IMG/VR virus record: IMGVR_UViG_3300048580_000710
Coordinates: 1 to 32,261 of that record
Direction: 5' to 3' (one strand)
DNA: 32,261 bases
Source of the DNA: a virus
Under the pieces are notes generated by a model. That model saw nothing but the letters and a program-made list of their open reading frames with translations, did not search any database and had not been told where the DNA came from. This document shows, in pieces, positions 24,406-30,767 of this stretch (its first letter is position 1; each line of letters opens with the position of its first letter). The position numbers were made by a program, and so were the translations under genes.

Positions 24406-24630
24406 ATGATTTTAAAAATTCAAAACAAGGTAAAAGAAAATTATCTAACTACCATACTGATGCTGGCAATGTTCTTCAATCCATTTGGTTTCGATTTGAT
24501 TTTTTTCACTATCCTCAACCTGACAGGTTCATATTGGATTACAGTTTCAATTTTTTACCTCATATCTGGGTGTTTATTCTTTTTATATTTCTACTTGTCT
24601 AAAAAAAATAAGAAAAATAGTGGTGAATGA
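24406..24630 (+). CDS. Small membrane protein, two transmembrane segments
   Basis: Up to 74 aa; internal ATGs at residue 19 and 22 are alternative starts. Two hydrophobic stretches (about 17-39 with MLAMFFNPFGFDLIFFTI, and 44-65) are followed by a basic tail (KKNKKNSGE), so the C-terminus should be cytoplasmic. A competing frame (24390-24602) is possible but gives a less coherent protein. No promoter motif just upstream; TATTTAT-like sequence lies near 24331. Location just before the tail-tube gene; role unknown, with holin-like or membrane-modifying function only a guess. Confidence 0.6.
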   Translation: MILKIQNKVKENYLTTILMLAMFFNPFGFDLIFFTILNLTGSYWITVSIFYLISGCLFFLYFYLSKKNKKNSGE

Positions 24631-24648
24631 ATATTTATGAAAACACAC

Positions 24649-24656
24649 TATTTATA
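24649..24656 (+). promoter_or_regulatory. TATTTATA phage-type promoter motif of tail-tube gene
   Basis: TATTTATA lies 32 nt upstream of the ATG at 24689, like the leader of the scaffold-capsid unit. These two highly expressed structural units have longer leaders than other genes. Confidence 0.5.
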
Positions 24657-24688
24657 TGTATAAAGATAAAAATTTAAATTAAAAAAAT

Positions 24689-25177
24689 ATGGCAGATTTA
24701 TTAAGCAAAATACCGTTACCATTTGAACCGTTAAGAAAAAATAGGTTTATCGTAAGATTTCCATCAACTTTAGGTATTAACGAATGGTATGTTACATCGG
24801 CAGCAAGACCAACAATAACAATTACCGATACAGAAGTTCCATTCTTAAATACTTCTACATATGTAGCAGGTAGATTTAATTGGGGAACAATTGACGTTAA
24901 TTTCAAAGATCCAATTGGACCTTCAGCATCACAAGCACTTATGGAATGGATTCGTTTATGTGCTGAATCAGTAACAGGTCGTATGGGTTACGCTGCTGGA
25001 TACAAGAAAGATATCGATTTAGAATTATTAGATCCACCAGGAGCTGTAGTTCAAAAATGGAGATTAGAAGGAACATTTATCACATCAGCTAATTTTGGTT
25101 CATTAGATTATAGTTCTAGTGATATTGCAGATATTGCAGTTACGTTACGTCCAGATCGTTGTATATTAGTTTATTAA
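24689..25177 (+). CDS. 19: Tail tube protein, T4 gp19-like
   Basis: A 162-aa protein, matching the length of T4 gp19 (163 aa). The family layout is present: an N-terminal strand region (PFEPLRKNRFIVRFPS), WYVTSAARPTITI, FLNTSTYVAGRFNWGTIDV, SQALMEWIRLCAE and a C-terminal region of ADIAVTLRPDRCILVY type. It polymerises as hexameric rings to form the inner tail tube of the contractile tail. No sheath (gp18) gene is next to it, unlike in T4. It forms a monocistronic unit with its own motif upstream and a hairpin terminator downstream. Confidence 0.93.
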   Translation: MADLLSKIPLPFEPLRKNRFIVRFPSTLGINEWYVTSAARPTITITDTEVPFLNTSTYVAGRFNWGTIDVNFKDPIGPSASQALMEWIRLCAESVTGRMGYAAGYKKDIDLELLDPPGAVVQKWRLEGTFITSANFGSLDYSSSDIADIAVTLRPDRCILVY

Positions 25178-25236
25178 CTTAATTATCAACCACTTAGGGA
25201 AAATTACAAAAATACATCCATCGGGATTTACAATAA

Positions 25237-25273
25237 AAAAAAGTTCCATATAAATATTTATATGGAACTTTTT
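25237..25273. terminator. Long hairpin terminator
   Basis: AAAAAGTTCCATATAAA pairs with TTTATATGGAACTTTTT around a short loop, giving a stem of about 15 bp with flanking A and T runs. It follows the tail-tube gene by about 60 nt. Confidence 0.82.
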
Positions 25274-25286
25274 AAATGCTTAGATT

Positions 25287-25412
25287 ATGATAACTTACAT
25301 AGCGAATACATTATTTATACTTTTTCTTTTGTTTTGGGTTTGGTTTATAGTATGTTCTATAATTTATAGAGATAAACCATCAAATGATTTAACTGGACAA
25401 AGTGAAAGATAA
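25287..25412 (+). CDS. Small single-span membrane protein (41 aa)
   Basis: ATG at 25287 opens a 41-codon frame. Residues about 9-27 (LFILFLLFWVWFIVCSII) are one strongly hydrophobic segment, followed by a polar tail (YRDKPSNDLTGQSER). The segment is too regular to be chance in an AT-rich spacer, but no promoter or homologue supports it. It lies between the tail-tube terminator and the 25448 frame. Function unknown. Confidence 0.45.
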   Translation: MITYIANTLFILFLLFWVWFIVCSIIYRDKPSNDLTGQSER

Positions 25413-25447
25413 AAGAAAAATGACGATTATAATACTGACTATTATCC

Positions 25448-25552
25448 ATGAACTCAAAACAAAAAAACACTAAAAAAGAAAAGTATGGTGATGAGAATTA
25501 TAATAATCTGTTAAAAGGAAAAAACACTAAAAAAGAAAAGTATATTTTATAA
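25448..25552 (+). CDS. Tiny Lys-rich protein with duplicated KNTKKEKY
   Basis: ATG at 25448 opens a 34-codon frame of hydrophilic residues. K-N-T-K-K-E-K-Y occurs twice (residues 6-13 and 25-32), encoded by two near-identical 24-bp stretches about 57 bp apart. This may be a real small protein or a decayed remnant of a duplicated sequence; evidence is weak. Confidence 0.3.
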   Translation: MNSKQKNTKKEKYGDENYNNLLKGKNTKKEKYIL

Positions 25553-25559
25553 ATTGATA

Positions 25560-25567
25560 TATTTATA
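25560..25567 (+). promoter_or_regulatory. TATTTATA phage-type promoter motif
   Basis: TATTTATA ends 6 nt before the ATG at 25574. Confidence 0.45.
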
Positions 25568-25573
25568 TGTAAT

Positions 25574-25930
25574 ATGTGTTATAAAAGAGTGATGATAATT
25601 GACGAGGATATATTATCAAATATCCTTAATTCTAAAATTATAAATAACAACCTTAAAGGTGTTATAACATATGATTTTATAGACGCTAATTTCGCATTGA
25701 ATTTTTTAACTAAAAACCAAGTAGATTTAATTGTAATTGAAAAGAGTTTAGTTAAAAGAAATATTGAAAAAATAAAAGGGTGTCAAAAAAACACCCCTAT
25801 TTTTCTTTTAACAGATAAGTTTGAAACTGAATTTTTTAAAAAATACCCAACTATTAATAATTATATTAGTAACCCAATATTAAAATCAAATACGCATATC
25901 ATAGAAAAGGTTATCTTTCAGAATCCTTAA
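25574..25930 (+). CDS. Degenerate response-regulator receiver (pseudo-receiver)
   Basis: A 118-aa protein (112 aa if started at M7, 25592) with CheY-like topology. An acidic pocket IIDED (8-12; D10, E11, D12) follows strand 1. A hydrophobic strand DLIVIEKSL (51-59) carries Glu56 where the phospho-accepting Asp normally sits. The conserved Thr is present in IFLLTDK (T80). The conserved Lys before Pro is replaced by Asn (ISNPI, N100). No output domain follows. A Glu at the Asp site can mimic phosphorylation, so the protein may be a constitutive decoy or adaptor. The fold call is by pattern, moderately sure; the function is inferred. Confidence 0.65.
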   Translation: MCYKRVMIIDEDILSNILNSKIINNNLKGVITYDFIDANFALNFLTKNQVDLIVIEKSLVKRNIEKIKGCQKNTPIFLLTDKFETEFFKKYPTINNYISNPILKSNTHIIEKVIFQNP

Positions 25931-25935
25931 TATTA

Positions 25936-26241
25936 TTATCCGATATTATTGATTGTATGTATAATATTTGTTTTCGTTTGTAAACCTATAATTTTATTTT
26001 TAATTTCACCTTCTTTAATGAATAAAAGTGTTGGAACCGACATAATTTGATACATACTGGCTAATTCCATATTTTCATTAATATCGATATAATGAACATC
26101 AATATTATCGGACATTTCTTTTGAGATTTCTTCCATCACAGGTTTTAATATTTTACAAGGACCACACCAAGCCGCACTGAAGTATAAAATACTTACCTTC
26201 CCATTATTTAAATTTAATTCGTTATTTTGTATTACTTTCAT
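25936..26241 (-). CDS. Thioredoxin (second of tandem pair)
   Basis: A 101-aa classical thioredoxin: SAAWCGPCK with C26 and C29, followed by the alpha-2 helix ILKPVMEEIS, and cis-proline in MSVPTLLFI. I start it at the ATG at 26241; a TTG nine bases upstream is also in frame. Its start overlaps the end of the preceding thioredoxin gene by 20 nt, so translation is probably coupled. Active as a cytoplasmic disulfide reductant; possible uses are support of a phage ribonucleotide reductase or a role as a polymerase processivity factor as in T7. Confidence 0.9.
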   Translation of the reverse strand: MKVIQNNELNLNNGKVSILYFSAAWCGPCKILKPVMEEISKEMSDNIDVHYIDINENMELASMYQIMSVPTLLFIKEGEIKNKIIGLQTKTNIIHTINNIG

Positions 26242-26557
26242 TATTTTCAATTTCTTTTATAATTTCAATTATTTGTTCTTTCACTAAAGAACCTTCTTTA
26301 TTCATCATTAATGTTTCATTCTTTACAAAGTAAAATGCTGGAACAATAGGAATACGAAATGTTGAATCCACAAATTCTTTATTAATATCAACATCGACAT
26401 TATAAACATCAACTGTTTCTTTATATTCTTCCGATATTTCTTCAAGTAATGGTTTCATATGATTACAAGGCCCACACCATTTAGCGGTGAAACAAATCAA
26501 ACTAGTTTTTTCTTGATTTAAATCAAACTTATTTATACCTTCTAAATTAATCATCAT
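26222..26557 (-). CDS. Thioredoxin-like protein (first of tandem pair)
   Basis: A 111-aa protein with the active site TAKWCGPCN (C28, C31), alpha-2 MKPLLEEISEEY, and cis-proline in IPIVPAFYFV. It is more diverged around the active site (His and Met after the second Cys) than its neighbour, suggesting a different partner. Its ATG overlaps the stop of the zinc-ribbon gene (ATGA), and it overlaps the second thioredoxin downstream. The two thioredoxins look like an old duplication with specialisation. Confidence 0.88.
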   Translation of the reverse strand: MMINLEGINKFDLNQEKTSLICFTAKWCGPCNHMKPLLEEISEEYKETVDVYNVDVDINKEFVDSTFRIPIVPAFYFVKNETLMMNKEGSLVKEQIIEIIKEIENNESNTK

Positions 26558-26769
26558 AATTTTAAATCAATTTCTTTTTCACATTTATTACATACTAACA
26601 ACTCATAAGGTATGAGAGCTTCCCTGCCTGTTGGGGATAATAAAGGTGATATTTTTTTAACCTTTAACAATTCTTTAAATGTTTTATTACCACATTCACA
26701 CTCATAATCCGGCTGTTCCAACACTGCTTTTGGAACGCTTACTATTTTACCATTTCCTATATTTTCCAT
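26554..26769 (-). CDS. Small zinc-ribbon phage protein
   Basis: A 71-aa protein. Two Cys pairs, C24-x-C26 and C60-x2-C63, bracket a beta-rich middle with LLSPTGREALIPYELLVC, a zinc-ribbon layout. I recall similar small proteins with an LLSPTG motif from T4-type phages but no established function. It is first in a leftward three-gene operon with two thioredoxins, with a 4-nt stop-start overlap to the next gene. Cys pairs next to thioredoxins raise the idea of redox control of zinc binding; that is inference. Confidence 0.75.
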   Translation of the reverse strand: MENIGNGKIVSVPKAVLEQPDYECECGNKTFKELLKVKKISPLLSPTGREALIPYELLVCNKCEKEIDLKL

Positions 26770-26875
26770 TATATTTATATCTATTATGTAGAATGATAAA
26801 TATAATTATCGTTAAAATAAACAATATATATTTCATATTTTTTCCAATTTTCTTTAAAAATAGAAAAATAAATCA

Positions 26876-26883
26876 TATATTTG
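26876..26883 (+). promoter_or_regulatory. Bacteroidota-type -7 box (TATATTTG)
   Basis: TATATTTG lies 21 nt upstream of the ATG at 26905. CTTTA at 26852-26856 is a weak -33 match at about 19 nt spacing. Confidence 0.45.
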
Positions 26884-26904
26884 TATAGAAAAAACAAATT
26901 TATT

Positions 26905-27483
26905 ATGAAAATATTATTTTTAGATAACGACGGTGTAATATGCCTATCAGATAATTGGGGTGGTAGAGCGAAGAAATATAGGGAATATAACAAAGAATTC
27001 CCCCACACCCCAATCAACAAATGCCCTGTTAATGTTCGTTTCGATAATTTTAATAAAAAAGCTATTAAAGTATTAAACGAAATATTAGAAAAAACCGAAG
27101 CTGAAATTGTTGTTAGTTCTGATTGGAGACGTCATGCGACATTAGAAGAATTAGGTGAGTATTATACATCTGAAGGTATAATTAAGAAACCTATCGGAGT
27201 TACACCTTACGTTGAAGATGTTGATCCGAAATACTTTAGAAGATTTAGTAATTACACACAATTAGAACAAGAAAGAGTTATTGAAATTAAGTATTGGTTA
27301 AGTTTACACCCTGAAGTAACTAATTGGGTAGCCGTTGATGATTTAAATCTCGGTATTTACGATATTTATTCAGGTGATATATTTAACGATAATGGGTTAA
27401 CTAATTTCGTCCATACCCCCTTAGAAACTGAAGGTATAAAACAAACAGGTATTAAAAATAAAATACTAAAGTACTTCAAATAA
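26905..27483 (+). CDS. HAD-superfamily phosphatase-like protein
   Basis: A 192-aa protein. Motif I is FLDNDGVI (D7, D9); motif II is VVSSDWRR (S71/S72 with W74, R75); the last acidic motif is WVAVDDL (D145, D146). SSxWR is typical of the HAD domains related to RNA-repair 'Swiss army knife' proteins and of phage HAD proteins. The start at 26905 is preferred over the in-frame TTG at 26881, since that TTG lies inside the promoter box. It could be a nucleotide, polynucleotide 3'-phosphate or small-molecule phosphatase; substrate not readable. It is a separate unit with host-type promoter and its own terminator. Confidence 0.82.
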   Translation: MKILFLDNDGVICLSDNWGGRAKKYREYNKEFPHTPINKCPVNVRFDNFNKKAIKVLNEILEKTEAEIVVSSDWRRHATLEELGEYYTSEGIIKKPIGVTPYVEDVDPKYFRRFSNYTQLEQERVIEIKYWLSLHPEVTNWVAVDDLNLGIYDIYSGDIFNDNGLTNFVHTPLETEGIKQTGIKNKILKYFK

Positions 27484-27509
27484 AAAAACCCCTATTAAGG
27501 GGTTTTTTA
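27484..27509. terminator. Bidirectional Rho-independent terminator
   Basis: Stem AAAACCCC/GGGGTTTT, flanked by A and T runs, between convergent genes (HAD-like gene and leftward 27543 gene). Confidence 0.85.
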
Positions 27510-27542
27510 TTTGTTCTGGTGAATCCAAATTAGTTTTTTGAC

Positions 27543-28325
27543 TTACACCTTAGTTCCGCAATTTGGGCAGAATTTAAACGATTCTTTCTTAATGGATTTA
27601 CCACATTCAGTACAATACTTTTTTAAGTCCTTACCTTCAATTGGTTTAGATGACATTGGAAGTATTTTATATTTCACTTCTTTTGTTGAAAAAGCGTTAA
27701 AACTACCATAAGATGTTTCAAATGATTGACTACTTGATTCACCTTTTTCAATCCTACCTGTTTCAATTGATTTATCTTGATATAATGATTCTACCGCATT
27801 TGATGTATTTGAATTCGATGTAAACCCTACGTTATTTGACGTGTATGTGATATTACCACCATAATAGCCGCCAGTGGTGGTACGACTTATAAACGGATTA
27901 TTAGTGGATGGGGTGGTTGTCCCATACCATATAGTAGGATTAAATATAGGGAGATCGTTAAAGGTGTTAGTGCTAAAATATTCGTTATAGAATTTAATTT
28001 CAATATCGCCATTACTCCTAATTGCTTCTAATGATTGTGTATTGTTTTCAATATCGTATGTTTTATATACAAACTTATTATTGGAATCAATAAATCTTTC
28101 TAAGAAAATTCTTTGACCTGGATTTACGATAATACCTGAACCAGATATTTCTTGTTCATTTAACCATATTTTGGCTAATACACGATTTGTTTTCGGATTA
28201 AATAATTCAATCTCAAATGTTTCTTCATCATTGAAGAAGAGATTATTGTAGTGATAGATTTTTGCCCTTGATTTTTTTCTTGTGACGTAAGCTTCAGGTG
28301 CAGCGTTGTTAATTGCTTGATACAT
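27543..28325 (-). CDS. Beta-rich protein with C-terminal zinc ribbon
   Basis: A 260-aa protein. The N-terminal domain (about 15-125) is beta-rich (FFNDEETFEIELFNPKTNRV, GIIVNPGQRIFLERF). The middle (about 130-190) is Thr/Ser/Asn/Gly low complexity, followed by the segment ETGRIEKGESSSQSF. The C-terminus is a double-Cys zinc ribbon: YCTECGKSI, then FCPNCGTKV. The beta domain and linker suggest a virion-surface or host-interacting protein, while the ribbon is more usual in intracellular proteins. It is last in a leftward cluster that includes the baseplate gene. Function unknown. Confidence 0.75.
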   Translation of the reverse strand: MYQAINNAAPEAYVTRKKSRAKIYHYNNLFFNDEETFEIELFNPKTNRVLAKIWLNEQEISGSGIIVNPGQRIFLERFIDSNNKFVYKTYDIENNTQSLEAIRSNGDIEIKFYNEYFSTNTFNDLPIFNPTIWYGTTTPSTNNPFISRTTTGGYYGGNITYTSNNVGFTSNSNTSNAVESLYQDKSIETGRIEKGESSSQSFETSYGSFNAFSTKEVKYKILPMSSKPIEGKDLKKYCTECGKSIKKESFKFCPNCGTKV

Positions 28326-28443
28326 TGTTTTTAATTTTTAATTATAATTTATATTACATCTACCAATCCATTTGTGTCCTTAAACACTCAAAAGCTAAAA
28401 TAGCTCGGACTAATAGAATAAAAATCTTAATCGTATTATACTA

Positions 28444-28812
28444 TTATTTTAGTGTAAGTAAATATTTTAATTGGTTTAACTCGCCAACAATTTCATCTCT
28501 TATATTTAATAAATTAGTATCATCTTCATCTAAATGTTTATCTAATTCGTTGAATATATCTATATGATGCATAACGAACTTCTGAATGTCCATATCATTT
28601 ATATTATACACTCTAATATTCCCATATCCACCATCAAAATAACATCTATCATATTTACCCATATATTCTTCCATAAACTTATCAGATAAATCAGATATTG
28701 ATTCGTATATTTTACCGTAAGCATTATGTTGAGCGTATGATTCAGTTTGCCAATGTAGAACTCTAAATTGCTCACTCATTGTCATAAAAGTTTTTAATAA
28801 TTTATCTTCCAT
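28444..28812 (-). CDS. Ferritin-like/Dps-like small helical phage protein
   Basis: A 122-aa all-helical protein. FRVLHWQTESYAQHNAYGKIYESI (in pieces, about 17-39) resembles the first ferritin-like helix pair of Dps proteins, with H20, W21 and H29. A second helix pair follows around DKFMEEYMGKY and HHIDIFNELDKHL. I recall a phage ferritin-like family (DUF5856) with this LHWQT motif. Metal ligands of true ferritins are only partly present, so iron storage is doubtful. TATTTATA ends 4 nt before its ATG. Confidence 0.75.
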   Translation of the reverse strand: MEDKLLKTFMTMSEQFRVLHWQTESYAQHNAYGKIYESISDLSDKFMEEYMGKYDRCYFDGGYGNIRVYNINDMDIQKFVMHHIDIFNELDKHLDEDDTNLLNIRDEIVGELNQLKYLLTLK

Positions 28813-28816
28813 ACAA

Positions 28817-28824
28817 TATAAATA
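28817..28824 (-). promoter_or_regulatory. TATTTATA phage-type promoter motif
   Basis: Leftward-strand TATTTATA, 4 nt before the ATG of the ferritin-like gene. Confidence 0.5.
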
Positions 28825-28833
28825 GTTAATATT

Positions 28834-30237
28834 TTAATTTATCCTTATTTTATGGTTTAAGATAAGACTATTTAGTTCAGACTTTAATTTAGTGAGTTTT
28901 TGTATCTCGTCTGTTTGATTTACATTCATGAATCCAAAACCACTATGAACATGATTTAAAAATGCGTTAATAATTATTATTAAAGCTTTAACTAATTGAT
29001 CTCCCCTAACCATAGGTTCTGTCTTATCATTTATATCACCAGTGATTTTATCAACAGTAAAACCATTATTTATTCCGTCAAAATTAATAAAACCTTTTTC
29101 AGGTATTGCGGTTTCATTTGAAAGTAAGTATAACATATCACTTAAAGCAACCATATAATTTTGATAATCTATTGTGGTGTTTATATTTTCTTCTAAAGTA
29201 TCTACTAATTGAGTTTCAATTGGTTTAATTGTTCTAAACCCTTGTGTCGTTACATTAAACACTTTAATATTACTATATTTAGTATCAGTCGCTAATGGTT
29301 TTAATAGGTAAGGAACACCAACTACAGGTTGATTTACGGTAATAATACCAGTATCTGTATTTTGATTTTTAATTTGATTATTATCAAGAAAACTAAGAAA
29401 TTGATTGATATAACTAATACCTATTGTTTGTGTATTAGCCGAAAAAGTATATGTAATGGCAGGTGTAGATATTAGATTTGTTAAATCTGTATTTATATTT
29501 ATTGTACTAGTATTCTTAGGTGTTGTTAATTTATATACGTTCACATAACCCGAATTATCGGTGTTAAGATTATATATCACAACATTATTAATTGGCTCAG
29601 GAATTCTTCTATTTACCGTAATAGGTTTAGTTTTTCTGTCTAATTTAACAGGGTTAGATGATACTTGAAATAACGAACCTTTTTTATTGAATTTTTTATT
29701 ATCACGCAAATCAACTTTACCTGATCGAATTAAAATATCATTTGGTTTAATCGTTAAATCGGTGCTTTTTCTACCTAAAATTGTAATGTTATTAATATCA
29801 GGTAATAATCCTTTTGAATATTCAAAGTTACCTAAATTAGGTAATAAATTAGTTTTTTGTGATTGTGTAAATACCCTACCCTGTGTTGCATTTTCATATT
29901 CAATATTATTAAATTGAGATATAACAGGACCAACATATTCCTTATCTAATTCAGGGTAATCAGGATTATAGAATATAACTTTAACTAACTCACCTATTTT
30001 TGGGACTACGTTAATAAGTTTAGGTAGGAATGGATTACAAATGTAAGGATCAGTTACGGTATTATCAGTCGTTCTACCTTTTTTCCAGGGTACAAAGTTT
30101 TCTACTTTATATTTATTACTATCTAAAAGAACTCTAATTCTACCCGCATTCTCAGGGTCTTTATTATCAATAACAGTTCCAAATACTATGTTTTGATTAT
30201 TTTTATCCGTACTTATACTTCTACTTTCAATACTCAT
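28834..30237 (-). CDS. Baseplate hub/spike protein with gp5-type OB fold
   Basis: A 467-aa protein. Residues about 15-115 match the N-terminal OB-fold of T4 gp5/VgrG-type baseplate proteins (VFGTVIDNKDPENAGRIRV, PKIGELVKVIFYNPDYPELD, EYVGPVIS). The centre is Thr/Asn/Ile-rich and beta-like. The C-terminal region (about 400-467) has FLNHVHSGFG and a closing helix. No lysozyme domain of the T4 gp5 kind and no clear beta-helix needle are visible, so the cell-wall enzyme must lie elsewhere. It probably forms the central hub under the tail tube. TATTTATT on the leftward strand lies 3 nt before ATG. Confidence 0.82.
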   Translation of the reverse strand: MSIESRSISTDKNNQNIVFGTVIDNKDPENAGRIRVLLDSNKYKVENFVPWKKGRTTDNTVTDPYICNPFLPKLINVVPKIGELVKVIFYNPDYPELDKEYVGPVISQFNNIEYENATQGRVFTQSQKTNLLPNLGNFEYSKGLLPDINNITILGRKSTDLTIKPNDILIRSGKVDLRDNKKFNKKGSLFQVSSNPVKLDRKTKPITVNRRIPEPINNVVIYNLNTDNSGYVNVYKLTTPKNTSTININTDLTNLISTPAITYTFSANTQTIGISYINQFLSFLDNNQIKNQNTDTGIITVNQPVVGVPYLLKPLATDTKYSNIKVFNVTTQGFRTIKPIETQLVDTLEENINTTIDYQNYMVALSDMLYLLSNETAIPEKGFINFDGINNGFTVDKITGDINDKTEPMVRGDQLVKALIIIINAFLNHVHSGFGFMNVNQTDEIQKLTKLKSELNSLILNHKIRIN

Positions 30238-30240
30238 AGA

Positions 30241-30248
30241 AATAAATA
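30241..30248 (-). promoter_or_regulatory. TATTTATT variant of the phage-type motif
   Basis: Leftward-strand TATTTATT ends 3 nt before the ATG of the baseplate gene. Confidence 0.4.
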
Positions 30249-30272
30249 TAAGTATAATATAATTAAACTAAA

Positions 30273-30416
30273 TTATTTATCTAATCTCTTTTTAAGCTCT
30301 TCTATGATTAAATCATATTCTTCTTGTAGTTGTGAAAGAACTTCTTTACCTTTATTGAAATCATTTATTATTGATTGTAATCTAATCAATAATTCTTTAT
30401 TTGACTTATTTTCCAT
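30273..30416 (-). CDS. Short coiled-coil protein (47 aa)
   Basis: A 47-aa, highly charged helical protein (KELLIRLQSIINDF, then SQLQEEYDLIIEELKKRLDK) with heptad-like hydrophobic spacing. Its ATG overlaps the stop of the upstream 109-aa gene (TAATG), so translation is coupled, and 35 nt follow before the baseplate gene. It may be a chaperone, tape-measure helper or assembly factor for baseplate; function inferred from context only. Confidence 0.68.
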   Translation of the reverse strand: MENKSNKELLIRLQSIINDFNKGKEVLSQLQEEYDLIIEELKKRLDK

Positions 30417-30745
30417 TATATAATAATACCTTTTAAACTAAAACTACCAGGGATAGTAGCTATCACAGCTGTCCCTGTTCCAGTTGGGCCTACTTGAACG
30501 GGAGCGACTATTGGTAAATCATTAGTAACTTCAATTTTAATATTCTCCCTTAATTCGTCAAAAATAGCTTTAATTCGTTCTTTTTCTAACAAAAGAACAG
30601 GGTTAGCATTACCGTTTGGTAAATCCCCTGTTGGAATCCCTAATTTATTATAAGACTCTAAAACCTTAAGCAGACATCTCGTTTCACTAATACCTTGTCT
30701 AAAGGTAGCAAAAGCGGTTATAGGTGGTGGTATTATTGAACCCAT
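30416..30745 (-). CDS. Hypothetical baseplate-cluster protein
   Basis: A 109-aa protein: a Pro-rich start (MGSIIPPPITAFATFRQG), a central helix (ISETRCLLKVLESYNKLG, then LLLEKERIKAIFDELREN), and a Gly/Thr/Val-rich, beta-like tail (VQVGPTGTGTAVIAT, ending GSFSLKGIII). No recognised family. It precedes the coiled-coil protein and baseplate hub gene in one leftward run, which suggests a tail or baseplate part. The GIY-YIG gene lies directly upstream. Confidence 0.72.
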   Translation of the reverse strand: MGSIIPPPITAFATFRQGISETRCLLKVLESYNKLGIPTGDLPNGNANPVLLLEKERIKAIFDELRENIKIEVTNDLPIVAPVQVGPTGTGTAVIATIPGSFSLKGIII

Positions 30746-30767
30746 TTCTTTAAGTCTTTATTCCCTT

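Noticed and set aside
24390-24602. Alternative rightward frame overlapping the small membrane protein
   Set aside because: The 24406 frame gives two clear transmembrane segments and a positive tail; this one mixes polar and aromatic residues without pattern.
28834-30237. Lysozyme domain in the gp5-like protein
   Set aside because: No lysozyme catalytic pattern after the OB fold; only beta-like and helical regions.
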